Assembly: GCA_947164965.1 (NCBI GenBank)
Contig: CAMUYR010000031.1
Location: forward strand, 1 to 40,983
DNA length: 40,983 nucleotides
Origin: an uncultured Prevotella sp.
Lineage (GTDB): Bacteria > Bacteroidota > Bacteroidia > Bacteroidales > Bacteroidaceae
Direction: 5' to 3'
Within the stretch, counting starts at the first letter, position 1, and each line of letters opens with the position of its first letter. A model generated the notes under the pieces. It was not told where the DNA came from and searched no databases. It saw only the letters and a program-made list of their open reading frames with translations. Of this stretch, positions 25,188 through 34,222 are shown piece by piece. A program made the translations under genes and the position numbers.

Positions 25188-25850
25188 CTACATTTTAAAG
25201 TCATCAGAAGAAGATTCCTCAAGGATAATATCTTTGCCATATTCTTCCTTAGGTCTCTGGCGACCATACTCGAAGGTATCATCTGCATCTTTAAATATCA
25301 AAGAGTCGGCCGTTAGTTTTACCAAATCATACAGATATACTTCCTCGTCTTCACTGCCTCCTTCACGCACTAGAACCATTTCGAGTTTACCACGTGTCAG
25401 TCGCCATGTTTTGTATATGATACTGCTCTGTTCGATGCTCTCTGCAATACCACCTTCCTTGATACGGACTCCCACTTCGTCAGAGCCGTCAATGGGGTTC
25501 GGCATGACCCAATTACCTAAAAGCGTTGCCTGATTAATAATTATTTCCGCTTCAGTTTTGTCAGCATTGGGAACAACAGCCATTCGATCACCTGTCTGCA
25601 TACCTCCGAACAACAGTCCCTTTTCCTGTGCTTGAGTAGTACTCAGCGTTAAAGTATCACCCGTATCGGTAATAATCTGCAGAACATTCATTGATGTACC
25701 TTCACCACATACACCATAGATAGTTGGATCAATATTGGCAATATCAAGCGAATCACCATAATCAAATGGTACTTGTTGATTCTTATTGCCGCATCCTGCC
25801 ATCATAAAGACAGCAAAGGCAACCATCAGGGAAATTACTAATTTTTTCAT
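25188..25850 (-). CDS. Lipocalin-like lipoprotein
   Basis: The signal sequence ends in a lipobox (MMAGC). The C-terminal half (about 110-200) reads like the small lipocalin-like fold common in Bacteroidota lipoproteins: LLGNWVMPNP, then IKEGGIAESI, KTWRLTRGKLEMVLVREG and LVKLTADSLIFKD. The N-terminal half (residues 25-105) has short beta-like segments. The end is acidic (EESSSDDFKM). No function is known. It lies between mazG (22 bases) and rnz (8 bases) in one unit. Confidence 0.82.
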   Translation of the reverse strand: MKKLVISLMVAFAVFMMAGCGNKNQQVPFDYGDSLDIANIDPTIYGVCGEGTSMNVLQIITDTGDTLTLSTTQAQEKGLLFGGMQTGDRMAVVPNADKTEAEIIINQATLLGNWVMPNPIDGSDEVGVRIKEGGIAESIEQSSIIYKTWRLTRGKLEMVLVREGGSEDEEVYLYDLVKLTADSLIFKDADDTFEYGRQRPKEEYGKDIILEESSSDDFKM

Positions 25851-25872
25851 ACTTCCAATACCTTATTTATTA

Positions 25873-26673
25873 TTATAAGATGTTTTCTTGTTTTTTTGCT
25901 TCATTCCACAGGTCATCCATCTCCTCCAATGTCATTTCCGTCAATGTCTTACCAACCCGGATAGAGTGTTGTTCGATATAGTTGAAGCGACGAATGAATT
26001 TCTGGTTTGTTAGCTCCAGCGCATTATCAGGATTCAGTTTATAAAGACGGGCAGCATTAATAACCGCAAATAGAAAATCACCAAGTTCTAATGTTGAGCG
26101 TTCCTTGTCCTCACGTTTGAGTTCTGCCTCCAATTCTGCCAGTTCCTCATGCACCTTAGCCCATACATCTTGCTTATCTTCCCAGTCAAACCCCACATTG
26201 CGTGCCTTATCCTGAATACGATATGCCTTAATGAGCGATGGTAAGGCTGCAGGCACTCCAGAAAGAACACTCTTGTTACCATCTTTCTCCTTTAACTTGA
26301 TTTGTTCCCAACTTTCCAGCACTGCCTCGGCATCCTTAGCCACAGCCTCTCCATAGACATGCGGATGACGGAAAATGAGTTTGTCGCAAAGCTTGTTGCA
26401 GACATCAGCAATATCAAACTGACCTTTTTCCTCTCCTATTCTGCCATAGAATACTATATGCAACAAAACATCACCCAATTCCTTACATATTTCTTTCTGG
26501 TCGTCACGAATCAGAGCGTCACAGAGCTCATAAGTCTCTTCTATCGTATTAGGACGCAGGCTGTCATTGGTCTGCTTGCGGTCCCAAGGACATTTTTCCC
26601 TCAACGTATCCATCACGTCAAGGAGTCGTCCAAAGGCCTCCAACTTTTCTTCTCGAGTATGCAATTGCTTCAT
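25873..26673 (-). CDS. mazG: Nucleoside triphosphate pyrophosphohydrolase MazG
   Basis: MazG hydrolyses non-canonical or excess NTPs to NMP and pyrophosphate. Both tandem domains are visible: the first has CPWDRKQT, NTIEETYELCDAL and KELGDVLLHIVF, the second HEELAELEAEL and LELGDFLFAVINAAR. The 266-residue length from the ATG at 26673 fits the family. A longer frame from 26712 would start upstream of the -7 box at 26682-26689, so 26673 is the real start. It is the first gene of the mazG-lipoprotein-rnz unit. Confidence 0.95.
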   Translation of the reverse strand: MKQLHTREEKLEAFGRLLDVMDTLREKCPWDRKQTNDSLRPNTIEETYELCDALIRDDQKEICKELGDVLLHIVFYGRIGEEKGQFDIADVCNKLCDKLIFRHPHVYGEAVAKDAEAVLESWEQIKLKEKDGNKSVLSGVPAALPSLIKAYRIQDKARNVGFDWEDKQDVWAKVHEELAELEAELKREDKERSTLELGDFLFAVINAARLYKLNPDNALELTNQKFIRRFNYIEQHSIRVGKTLTEMTLEEMDDLWNEAKKQENIL

Positions 26674-26681
26674 ATTAAGTG

Positions 26682-26713
26682 CAAAGGTAAACAAAAAAAA
26701 TGAAACCACCAAA
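26682..26713 (-). promoter_or_regulatory. Promoter of mazG
   Basis: TTTG (26710-26713), 20 bases, TACCTTTG (26682-26689) on the minus strand. The ATG at 26673 follows 8 bases after the -7 box, so the transcript would have almost no leader. Confidence 0.7.
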
Positions 26714-26836
26714 TTTTTAAGAATACCTAACTATGTTCACGCACACATATTTGCCTTCTATTTTTGTCATTTTCTCTTGATTTATATCAATTAATAAACA
26801 AAACGTAAGCGTTTTCGTGATTTTTCTGACGAAATG

Positions 26837-26868
26837 TTTGGTTTTTATGTGTTTTTGATATAATTTTG
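26837..26868 (+). promoter_or_regulatory. Promoter of gdhA
   Basis: TTTG (26837-26840), 20 bases, TAATTTTG (26861-26868). The leader would be about 50-55 bases. An inverted repeat tttcgt/acgaaa (26813-26818 and 26829-26834) ends two bases before the -33 box and could be an operator. Confidence 0.75.
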
Positions 26869-26928
26869 CAACCTGAAAGAAAGAAACAATAAATGACTAT
26901 TGTATAATAACTTAAAAAGAAAAAGATT

Positions 26929-28266
26929 ATGAATGCAGCAAAAGTTGTAGAAGAATTGAAGCAGCGCTTCCCAAATGAACCTGAATACATTCAGGCAGTT
27001 TCTCAGGTACTTCCTACTATCGAGGAAGAGTATAACAAGCACCCCGAGTTTGAAAAAGCTAATCTGATTGAGCGCCTTTGCATCCCCGATCGTGTTTGCG
27101 AGTTCCGTATCACTTGGGTAGACGATCAGGGTAAGGTTCAGACCAACATGGGTTACCGCATCCAGCACAACAACGCTATTGGCCCTTACAAAGGTGGTTT
27201 GCGTTATCACAAGAGTGTAAACCTGGGTATCCTGAAGTTCCTGGCTTTCGAGCAGACTTTCAAGAATTCTCTCACAACTCTGCCAATGGGTGGTGCTAAG
27301 GGTGGATCTGACTTCTCTCCTCGCGGCAAGAGCGATGCTGAGGTAATGCGTTTCTGCCAGGCATTCATGAACGAACTTTATCGCGTAATCGGTCCTGATG
27401 AGGATGTACCTGCTGGAGATATCGGTGTAGGTGGTCGTGAGGTTGGCTATCTGTTCGGACAGTACAAGAAGCTCACTCACCAGTTCCAGGGCGTACTGAC
27501 AGGTAAGGGTCTCTCATTCGGTGGTTCACTCATCCGTCCTGAGGCTACTGGTTACGGTTGCGTATACTTCCTGACCTCTATGCTGGCTACTCGCGGCATC
27601 GAGCTGAAGGGTAAGAAGGTGCTGATTTCAGGTTCTGGTAACGTAGCACAGTATGCTACTGAGAAGTGCCTGCAGCTGGGTGCCATTCCTATGACCCTCT
27701 CTGACTCAGACGGTTACATCTACGATCCAGACGGAATCGACTTCGACAAGCTGGCTTATGTTAAGGAGCTGAAGAACGTTGAGCGCGGACGTATTAAGGA
27801 ATATGTAGAGGAGTATCCTAACGCTGTATACCATGCAGGTGAGCGTCCTTGGCACGAGAAGGCCGATATCGCTCTGCCTTGCGCTACTCAGAACGAGATC
27901 AACGGCGAGCAGGCTCAGGCTCTGATCGACAATGGTGTTATCGCTGTAGCTGAGGGTGCTAACATGCCTTCACTGCCCGAGGCCATCAAGATCTTCCAGG
28001 ATGCCAAGATCCTCTATGCTCCTGGTAAGGCTTCTAACGCTGGTGGTGTATCAGTATCAGGTCTTGAGATGAGTCAGAACTCAGAGCGTCTGAGCTGGAC
28101 TTCTGAGGAGGTTGACAACTACCTGAAGCGCATCATGAACGACATCCACGAGAACTGTGTTAAGTACGGTACTCAGGCTGATGGCTACATCAACTACGTG
28201 AAGGGTGCTAACGTAGCCGGCTTCATGAAAGTAGCTAACGCAATGATGGCACAAGGCATTGTGTAA
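26929..28266 (+). CDS. gdhA: NADP-type glutamate dehydrogenase (hexameric)
   Basis: GdhA makes glutamate from 2-oxoglutarate and ammonia. The 445 residues are typical of the hexameric enzymes. Motifs: the substrate site KGGLRYHKSVN, the active-site LPMGGAKGGSDF with catalytic Lys, PAGDIGVGGREVGYLFGQYK, the dinucleotide fold ISGSGNVAQYA with SDSDG after it, and EGANMPS. NADP use is inferred from resemblance to the assimilatory enzymes. Codon use is strongly biased (Lys AAG, Arg CGT/CGC, Ala GCT), as expected for a highly expressed gene. A strong UUCG-loop terminator follows. Confidence 0.96.
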   Translation: MNAAKVVEELKQRFPNEPEYIQAVSQVLPTIEEEYNKHPEFEKANLIERLCIPDRVCEFRITWVDDQGKVQTNMGYRIQHNNAIGPYKGGLRYHKSVNLGILKFLAFEQTFKNSLTTLPMGGAKGGSDFSPRGKSDAEVMRFCQAFMNELYRVIGPDEDVPAGDIGVGGREVGYLFGQYKKLTHQFQGVLTGKGLSFGGSLIRPEATGYGCVYFLTSMLATRGIELKGKKVLISGSGNVAQYATEKCLQLGAIPMTLSDSDGYIYDPDGIDFDKLAYVKELKNVERGRIKEYVEEYPNAVYHAGERPWHEKADIALPCATQNEINGEQAQALIDNGVIAVAEGANMPSLPEAIKIFQDAKILYAPGKASNAGGVSVSGLEMSQNSERLSWTSEEVDNYLKRIMNDIHENCVKYGTQADGYINYVKGANVAGFMKVANAMMAQGIV

Positions 28267-28293
28267 ATCATACAAATTAATTAATTTAGCTCC

Positions 28294-28341
28294 AACGGTG
28301 CGATTTCTTCGGAAAATCGCACCGTTCTTATTATTTTTTTG
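28294..28341 (+). terminator. Intrinsic terminator of gdhA
   Basis: A 14-bp stem with one bulged A (28294 to 28326) is capped by a TTCG tetraloop closed by C-G and followed by TTCTTATTATTTTTTT. The T run ends right at the serS -7 box. Confidence 0.93.
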
Positions 28342-28349
28342 TAATTTTG
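28342..28349 (+). promoter_or_regulatory. -7 box of serS
   Basis: TAATTTTG follows immediately on the T run of the gdhA terminator, and the serS ATG is 31 bases on. The expected -33 position falls inside the terminator stem and has no TTTG. Confidence 0.5.
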
Positions 28350-28379
28350 CAGGCAAAATTCTAAAAATACAAGAAAATT

Positions 28380-29699
28380 ATGCTTACACTGAAGCTCATT
28401 ACTGAGGAGACAGACCGCGTTATCCGCGGATTGGAAAAGAAAAATTTCAAAGATGCCAGAAATGCCATCGATGCAGTCCTTGCCGTTGACAAGAAACGTC
28501 GCGAAGCCCAACAGCAGTTGGATAAGAATCTGAGCGAAGCCAAGAAGATGGCAGCCCAGATTGGTGGACTCATGAAGGAAGGAAAGCGTGAAGAGGCTGA
28601 CGCTATCAAGGCTAAGGTTTCAGAGATGAAGGAAACCAACAAGCAGTTGGAAGATGCGATGAATCACGCTCAGGAAGAGATGACCACCCTGCTCTGCCAG
28701 ATTCCGAATATTCCCTATGATGAAGTTCCTGAAGGAAAGGCAGCAGAGGATAATCATGTGGTAAAGTCCAATCTGAAGGAGTGCACAGAGAGTGATACCG
28801 TTGGCAACTGGGATGTCAACCCTTCACTTGGTATTGCTAATCCCCTTCCCCACTGGGAACTAGCCAAGAAATATAATCTGATTGATTTCGACTTAGGTGT
28901 TAAAATCACTGGTGCAGGTTTCCCTGTCTATGTTGGCAAGGGTGCCCAACTGCAGCGTGCCCTTATCAATTTCTTCCTTGACGAAGCTCGCAAGGCAGGC
29001 TATACTGAGATTATGCCTCCTACCGTTGTCAATGCTGCTTCAGGTTATGGCACAGGCCAGCTGCCTGATAAGGAGGGACAGATGTACCACTGCGAGGTTG
29101 ATGATTTCTATCTGATTCCTACAGCTGAGGTTCCTGTGACAAATATCTATCGTGATGTTATTCTTGACGAAGCTCAGTTGCCTATCAAGAATTGTGCTTA
29201 CACCCAGTGCTTCCGTCGTGAGGCTGGCTCATATGGTAAGGATGTTCGTGGATTGAACCGCCTGCACGAATTTTCTAAGATTGAGATTGTTCGCATCGAT
29301 AAGCCTGAGCACTCTAAGGAGAGCCACAAGGAGATGTTGGCACACGTAGAGGGTCTGTTGAAGAAACTCGAGCTCCCCTATCGTATTCTCTTGCTTTGTG
29401 GTGGCGACCAGAGCTTCACCAGTGCTATCTGCTACGACTTCGAGGTTTATTCTGAGGCTCAAGGCCGTTGGCTCGAGGTGTCGTCAGTATCTAACTTCGA
29501 CACCTATCAGGCCAACCGTTTGAAGTGCCGCTATCGCAACAGCGAAACCAAGAAGACAGAGCTCTGCCACACATTGAACGGTTCTGCATTGGCTCTTCCT
29601 CGTATCGTTGCCGCCCTGCTGGAGAACAACCAGACGGAAAACGGCATCAAGATTCCTGCAGCACTTGTTCCATACACAGGTTTCGAGATGATTGACTAA
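28380..29699 (+). CDS. serS: Seryl-tRNA synthetase
   Basis: SerRS charges tRNA-Ser and tRNA-Sec-type substrates with serine. The N-terminal antiparallel coiled coil (about 30-105) is followed by the class II catalytic core: TAEVPVTN, motif 2 FRREAGSYGKDVRGLNRLHEF and motif 3 LNGSALALPRIVAALLEN. The 439 residues are normal for the family. It is a single-gene unit between the gdhA terminator and a bidirectional terminator. Confidence 0.97.
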   Translation: MLTLKLITEETDRVIRGLEKKNFKDARNAIDAVLAVDKKRREAQQQLDKNLSEAKKMAAQIGGLMKEGKREEADAIKAKVSEMKETNKQLEDAMNHAQEEMTTLLCQIPNIPYDEVPEGKAAEDNHVVKSNLKECTESDTVGNWDVNPSLGIANPLPHWELAKKYNLIDFDLGVKITGAGFPVYVGKGAQLQRALINFFLDEARKAGYTEIMPPTVVNAASGYGTGQLPDKEGQMYHCEVDDFYLIPTAEVPVTNIYRDVILDEAQLPIKNCAYTQCFRREAGSYGKDVRGLNRLHEFSKIEIVRIDKPEHSKESHKEMLAHVEGLLKKLELPYRILLLCGGDQSFTSAICYDFEVYSEAQGRWLEVSSVSNFDTYQANRLKCRYRNSETKKTELCHTLNGSALALPRIVAALLENNQTENGIKIPAALVPYTGFEMID

Positions 29700-29719
29700 A
29701 TCATAATAGGATAATAAAA

Positions 29720-29760
29720 ATTGCCATAAGTCTGGGTGACATTCACTCGCTTATGGCAAT
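29720..29760. terminator. Bidirectional terminator between serS and the nucleotidase gene
   Basis: An 11-bp perfect stem (29720-29730 with 29750-29760) continues inward into a second stem, gggtga/tcactc. A-rich sequence on the left and T-rich sequence on the right make it usable from both converging genes. Confidence 0.85.
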
Positions 29761-29784
29761 TATTATTTTCTGACGTGTTAGTAT

Positions 29785-31344
29785 TTACGGAACTATCGTG
29801 ATTCTTCCCTGTGGTTTAGCGTAGGTGTCACCCAGATTTCCGCCCAGTTCCTTTTCTATAAAATCAGTCACGGCATCGCGCATAAAGATATTGGTATTCT
29901 GCAGTACCTTACTATTTTTCAGGGCGCCACAGAAACCGCTATGTCTGCAATAGTCATTGATGGCTACGGTATAGGTTTTCTGCAGATCGATATCCACATA
30001 TTCACCCTTTTCCTTATCCCAAATCTGCACATCACTAATCTCATGAGAGCCAGTATGAATGGTGTAGCGGATACCTGAGCACTGAGGGAAATTACCATCT
30101 GGTTCTGGAGTTATCGCTGTGTTCAGTCTCAGCACGTCCATAATGGCAGCACCCGTTGCCTCCATCTTCATCATTTTGTTGTCGTAAGGAACCAGATTGA
30201 CAATATCTCCATAAGTCTTCCTGCCTGCAAACACATTGTTACGAACCCCGCCACCATTCACCAGCGATATTTCAGCATCGAGAACCCATCTGAAGGCATC
30301 AGCCACCAGGTCACCTGCATTAGTCTCTCTGCAGCGCACGATAAATTTTCCACTGGCCTCGTCCATCACCTCGAGGTCGTAGTCGATGCTGCATACCTCG
30401 CGATTGATAACAGCATTCATCAGTGTCTTAATACTATCTGTCGTTGCTTTTACCTGTTCGTTTTCATATGGCACCTCTGACGAAGGAATCAGAGTGGTAG
30501 AGAAACGACCATCCTTCGTAATCAACAGTTTACCGATATTGGCGAATTGTGTTCCAGTCTGTGTTATACCAATAATCTTACCGTCCAGGTTGGCAACCTC
30601 GTCATGTGGTATTACAGAATGGCTATGCCCATCCAATACCACATCGATACCTCTCGTCGCAGCAATCAGCTTATGTGAGTCAAATCCCATAGATTGCGTC
30701 TGCTCACCCACATGACTCAACATAACCACGTAGTCAGCTCCTGACTTCCTGGCCTCGTCGACAGCTTGTTGCACCAAGGCATAGAACGTTTCCGGCTTAA
30801 GATCGTAAATCATCTCGTCCTGCTCATTGTAGAAGGCAAATTTCTCCAAAATCATCGTTTCAGGAGTCACAGCACCCACAAATGCGATACGCTTGCCACC
30901 CATTGTTTTCATCACGTAAGCCGGATAGTAGGCCTTGTCTGCTCCAGCATCAAAGAAGTTGGCAACTACTACTGGGGCATTGACCTCACTCAGCAACTTC
31001 TTCATGTGTGGTACACCATAGTCAAATTCATGATTACCAATCGTAATGGCAGCGTAATTCATGTTACGCATGATATCAACAACATACTGACCACGTGAGA
31101 TAGCGCCAGACGTGCCTCCTTGCAGATAATCGCCAGAACTGATAACTGTGGCATAAGCCGTATCGCTCTTATTGATGGCATCGCGCAACCCAGCCATCTT
31201 GGCATAACCGTCTATACCGCAGTGTACATCATTGTCATAGAGCACCACAATACTCTTCTGACGTTGTGCCACAGGTCTGTTTTTCAATGTAGCACACGAC
31301 GTTAAGAGCAATGTGGCTGCTAACATTCCATAAATCCTTTTCAT
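29785..31344 (-). CDS. 5'-nucleotidase/UshA-type metallophosphatase lipoprotein
   Basis: The lipobox LLLTSC marks a lipoprotein. The N-terminal calcineurin-like domain has the metal motifs DNDVHCG, SSGDYLQGG, GNHEFDYG, LSHVGEQ and DGHSHSV. The C-terminal 5_nucleotid_C domain has NAGDLVADAFRW, NGGGVRNNV and the substrate-binding YTVAINDYC. The length of 519 residues fits UshA-like enzymes, which hydrolyse nucleotides (and sometimes UDP-sugars or 2',3'-cyclic nucleotides) outside the cytoplasm. It is a single gene with a -7 box TATCTTTG at 31392-31399. Confidence 0.92.
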   Translation of the reverse strand: MKRIYGMLAATLLLTSCATLKNRPVAQRQKSIVVLYDNDVHCGIDGYAKMAGLRDAINKSDTAYATVISSGDYLQGGTSGAISRGQYVVDIMRNMNYAAITIGNHEFDYGVPHMKKLLSEVNAPVVVANFFDAGADKAYYPAYVMKTMGGKRIAFVGAVTPETMILEKFAFYNEQDEMIYDLKPETFYALVQQAVDEARKSGADYVVMLSHVGEQTQSMGFDSHKLIAATRGIDVVLDGHSHSVIPHDEVANLDGKIIGITQTGTQFANIGKLLITKDGRFSTTLIPSSEVPYENEQVKATTDSIKTLMNAVINREVCSIDYDLEVMDEASGKFIVRCRETNAGDLVADAFRWVLDAEISLVNGGGVRNNVFAGRKTYGDIVNLVPYDNKMMKMEATGAAIMDVLRLNTAITPEPDGNFPQCSGIRYTIHTGSHEISDVQIWDKEKGEYVDIDLQKTYTVAINDYCRHSGFCGALKNSKVLQNTNIFMRDAVTDFIEKELGGNLGDTYAKPQGRITIVP

Positions 31345-31391
31345 AGTTCCTAAATTTCGAATAATTAAGTTGGTTTTATATTAGTTGGTTG

Positions 31392-31399
31392 CAAAGATA
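31392..31399 (-). promoter_or_regulatory. -7 box of the nucleotidase gene
   Basis: TATCTTTG on the minus strand, 47 bases upstream of the ATG. No TTTG stands at the -33 distance. Confidence 0.5.
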
Positions 31400-31439
31400 C
31401 AACAATTCTTCTAAAAGTTGAAGAATTTCTCCTTTTTTC

Positions 31440-31470
31440 TTTGCACTTTGCTCAATAATTAGTAATTTTG
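31440..31470 (+). promoter_or_regulatory. Promoter of the NfnAB-like/DUF486/ttcA unit
   Basis: TTTG (31440-31443), 19 bases, TAATTTTG (31463-31470). Transcription would start near 31477, so an ATG at 31479 would be nearly leaderless and 31500 is preferred. Confidence 0.75.
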
Positions 31471-31499
31471 CAGGCAAATTGAAACTAAACAAACGAATC

Positions 31500-33854
31500 A
31501 TGAATAAAATCGTAAGGAAAGAACAGTTTTCAGAGAAGGTTTTCCTTTTCGAAATTGAGGCTCCGCTGATTGCGAAGAGCCGTAAGGCTGGAAACTTCGT
31601 TATCGTGCGTGTTGACAAGAAAGGTGAGCGTATGCCACTGACCATCGCTGGTGCCGACATTGAGAAAGGCACTATCACATTGGTGGTTCAGATGGTAGGA
31701 CTCTCTTCAAAGAAACTTTGTGCACTCGGCGATGGAGACTTCGTTGCTGACGTTGTAGGACCACTTGGAAATCCTACTCGCATCGAGAAATATGGTACCG
31801 TAGTATGTGCTGGTGGTGGTCTTGGTGTGGCTCCAATGTTGCCTATAATCCAGGCACTTAAGGCTGCTGGAAACAGAGTTCTGAGCGTGATGGCTGGTCG
31901 TAGCAAAGACCTGATTATCCTCGAGGATAAGGTTCGCGAGAGCTCTGACGAGGTGATCATCATGACCGATGATGGTAGCTACGGCGAAAAGGGCGTAGTA
32001 ACCGTTGGTATGGAGAAGTTCTTCGAACAGGAGCACGTGGATAAGGTGTTCGCCATCGGACCTCCAATCATGATGAAGTTCTCTAACCTCACCGCTCAGA
32101 AGCATAACATCCCCTGCGAAGTATCATTGAACACTATCATGGTGGATGGTACTGGTATGTGTGGTGCATGTCGTCTCACTATTGGTGGCAAGACGAAGTT
32201 TGTCTGCATCGATGGTCCTGAGTTCGATGGTGCCCTCGTTGACTGGGACGAGATGTTCAAGCGCATGGGTACCTTCAAGCGCGAGGAGCAGGAAGAGTTG
32301 GCCCACTACGAGGAGCATATCGGCAATATCGATGATAATACAGATAAAGCCGCCAAGACAACAGACATCGTTATGGACGACGACCCAACCAACGATACCA
32401 TCGAGATCCTGACAGATCGTGATGCCGAGTGGCGTAAGGAACTCCGTGCTTCTATGAAACCAAAGGAGCGCACTCAGATTGAGCGTGTCATCATGCCTGA
32501 GCTCGACCCTGTATATCGTGCAACAACCCGTACTGAGGAGGTTAACATCGGACTGACAAAGGAGATGGCGATGACAGAGGCCAAGCGTTGTCTCGACTGC
32601 GCTAAGCCTACTTGTGTTGAAGGTTGCCCTGTAAACATCAATATCCCATCATTCGTTAAGAACATCGAGCGTGGTCAGTTCCTGGCTGCTGCGAAGGTCC
32701 TTAAGAATACCTCTGCCCTCCCCGCTGTCTGCGGACGTGTTTGTCCTCAGGAGAAGCAGTGCGAGAGCAAGTGTATCCACCTGAAGATGAACGAGCCCGC
32801 TGTGGCTATCGGCTATCTGGAGCGTTTCGCAGCTGACTTCGAGCGCGAGAGTGGAAACATCTCTCTGCCTGAGATCGCACCAGCCAACGGCATCAAGATT
32901 GCTGTAGTAGGTTCTGGCCCTGCTGGTCTGAGTTTCGCAGGCGACATGGTTAAGAAGGGCTACGACGTATATGTCTTCGAGGCTCTGCACGAAATCGGTG
33001 GTGTGCTGAAGTATGGTATTCCTGAATTCCGTCTGCCTAATAAGATTGTAGACGTAGAAATCGAGAACCTCGCCAAGATGGGTGTTCACTTCCAGACCGA
33101 CGTGATTGTTGGTAAGACCATCAGCGTTGAACAGCTTGAGGCACAGGGCTTTAAGGGCATCTTCGTTGGCTCTGGTGCTGGTCTGCCAAACTTCATGAAT
33201 ATCCCTGGTGAGAACAGCATCAATATCATGTCGTCTAACGAGTATCTTACTCGTGTGAACCTCATGGATGCTGCCAACCCCAAGACAGATACTCCATTGA
33301 ATCCAGCAAAGAGCGTGCTCGTTGTTGGAGGTGGCAACACCGCTATGGACTCTTGTCGTACAGCCAAGCGTCTGGGTGCCGATGTTACATTGGTATATCG
33401 TCGTTCTGAGGTTGAGATGCCTGCTCGTCTTGAGGAGGTTAAGCACGCCAAGGAAGAGGGCATCAAGTTCCTCACTCTGCATAATCCTATCGAGTACATT
33501 GCCGACGAGCAGGGTGCTGTAAAGCAGGCTGTTCTGCAGGTGATGGAGCTTGGCGAGCCTGATGCTTCAGGCCGTCGCAGTCCTGTTCCCGTTGAGGGCA
33601 AGACAGTAACTCTCGACGTAGATCAGGTTATCGTGGCTGTAGGTGTATCACCAAACCCACTGGTACCAAAGTCTATCGATGGTCTCGAACTGGGTCGCAA
33701 GAACACTATCGCTGTAAGCGAGGAGATGCAGTCATCACGCAAAGAAATCTTCGCTGGTGGTGACATCGTGCGTGGTGGCGCTACGGTAATCCTCGCTATG
33801 GGTGATGGCCGTCGTGCTGCTCTGAACATGGATGAATTCCTTCAGAAGCAATGA
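31500..33854 (+). CDS. Fused NfnA/NfnB-type oxidoreductase (PyrK-like plus GltD-like)
   Basis: Two proteins are joined. Residues 1-270 form a PyrK/NfnA-like FAD/NAD-binding reductase: AGNFVIVRVDKKGERMPLTI, a nucleotide-binding stretch with CAGGGLGVAPMLP, and the [2Fe-2S] cysteines of GTGMCGACRL and FVCIDG. An acidic linker leads to a GltD/NfnB-like part with two cysteine clusters for [4Fe-4S] (CLDCAKPTCVEGCPV, CGRVCPQEKQCESKC), an FAD fold (VVGSGPAGLSFAG) and an NADPH fold (VVGGGNTAMDSCR). NfnAB couples NADH, NADPH and ferredoxin by electron bifurcation; an alternative is a glutamate-synthase small-subunit role, but no large subunit is nearby. I use the ATG at 31500 (784 residues). Confidence 0.92.
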   Translation: MNKIVRKEQFSEKVFLFEIEAPLIAKSRKAGNFVIVRVDKKGERMPLTIAGADIEKGTITLVVQMVGLSSKKLCALGDGDFVADVVGPLGNPTRIEKYGTVVCAGGGLGVAPMLPIIQALKAAGNRVLSVMAGRSKDLIILEDKVRESSDEVIIMTDDGSYGEKGVVTVGMEKFFEQEHVDKVFAIGPPIMMKFSNLTAQKHNIPCEVSLNTIMVDGTGMCGACRLTIGGKTKFVCIDGPEFDGALVDWDEMFKRMGTFKREEQEELAHYEEHIGNIDDNTDKAAKTTDIVMDDDPTNDTIEILTDRDAEWRKELRASMKPKERTQIERVIMPELDPVYRATTRTEEVNIGLTKEMAMTEAKRCLDCAKPTCVEGCPVNINIPSFVKNIERGQFLAAAKVLKNTSALPAVCGRVCPQEKQCESKCIHLKMNEPAVAIGYLERFAADFERESGNISLPEIAPANGIKIAVVGSGPAGLSFAGDMVKKGYDVYVFEALHEIGGVLKYGIPEFRLPNKIVDVEIENLAKMGVHFQTDVIVGKTISVEQLEAQGFKGIFVGSGAGLPNFMNIPGENSINIMSSNEYLTRVNLMDAANPKTDTPLNPAKSVLVVGGGNTAMDSCRTAKRLGADVTLVYRRSEVEMPARLEEVKHAKEEGIKFLTLHNPIEYIADEQGAVKQAVLQVMELGEPDASGRRSPVPVEGKTVTLDVDQVIVAVGVSPNPLVPKSIDGLELGRKNTIAVSEEMQSSRKEIFAGGDIVRGGATVILAMGDGRRAALNMDEFLQKQ

Positions 33855-34222
33855 ACGGACTCTATACCATCATATTGCTCATACTAAGCAACGTCTTTAT
33901 GACCCTTGCTTGGTATGGGCATTTGAAATTACAGGAGAACGGTGTTTCCAACCACTGGCCACTCATTGGCGTCATTGCCTTTTCGTGGTGTATAGCCTTC
34001 TTCGAATACTGTTGTCAAGTACCAGCCAACCGCATGGGATTTGTAGAAAATGGCGGTCCTTTTAACCTCATCCAACTGAAGGTTATCCAGGAGTGCATCT
34101 CGTTGGCCGTGTTCTGCATCATAGCTAACATCATGTTCCAAGGCACTCATTTGCACTGGAACCATATTCTGGCCTTCCTGCTCATCATTTGTGCTGTCTA
34201 TCTGGTGTTTATGGAGAAGTAA
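33851..34222 (+). CDS. DUF486/DMT-family small membrane protein
   Basis: The protein has 123 residues and four transmembrane segments (about 4-24, 37-55, 75-95 and 101-120). It carries the DUF486 signatures LSNVFMTLAWYGHLK, WCIAFFEYCCQVPANR and LKVIQECISL. The family is distantly related to drug/metabolite transporters; its function is unknown. The start overlaps the stop of the NfnAB-like gene by 4 bases (ATGA), and its stop is directly followed by the ATG of the ttcA-like gene, so the three are co-translated. Confidence 0.88.
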   Translation: MNGLYTIILLILSNVFMTLAWYGHLKLQENGVSNHWPLIGVIAFSWCIAFFEYCCQVPANRMGFVENGGPFNLIQLKVIQECISLAVFCIIANIMFQGTHLHWNHILAFLLIICAVYLVFMEK

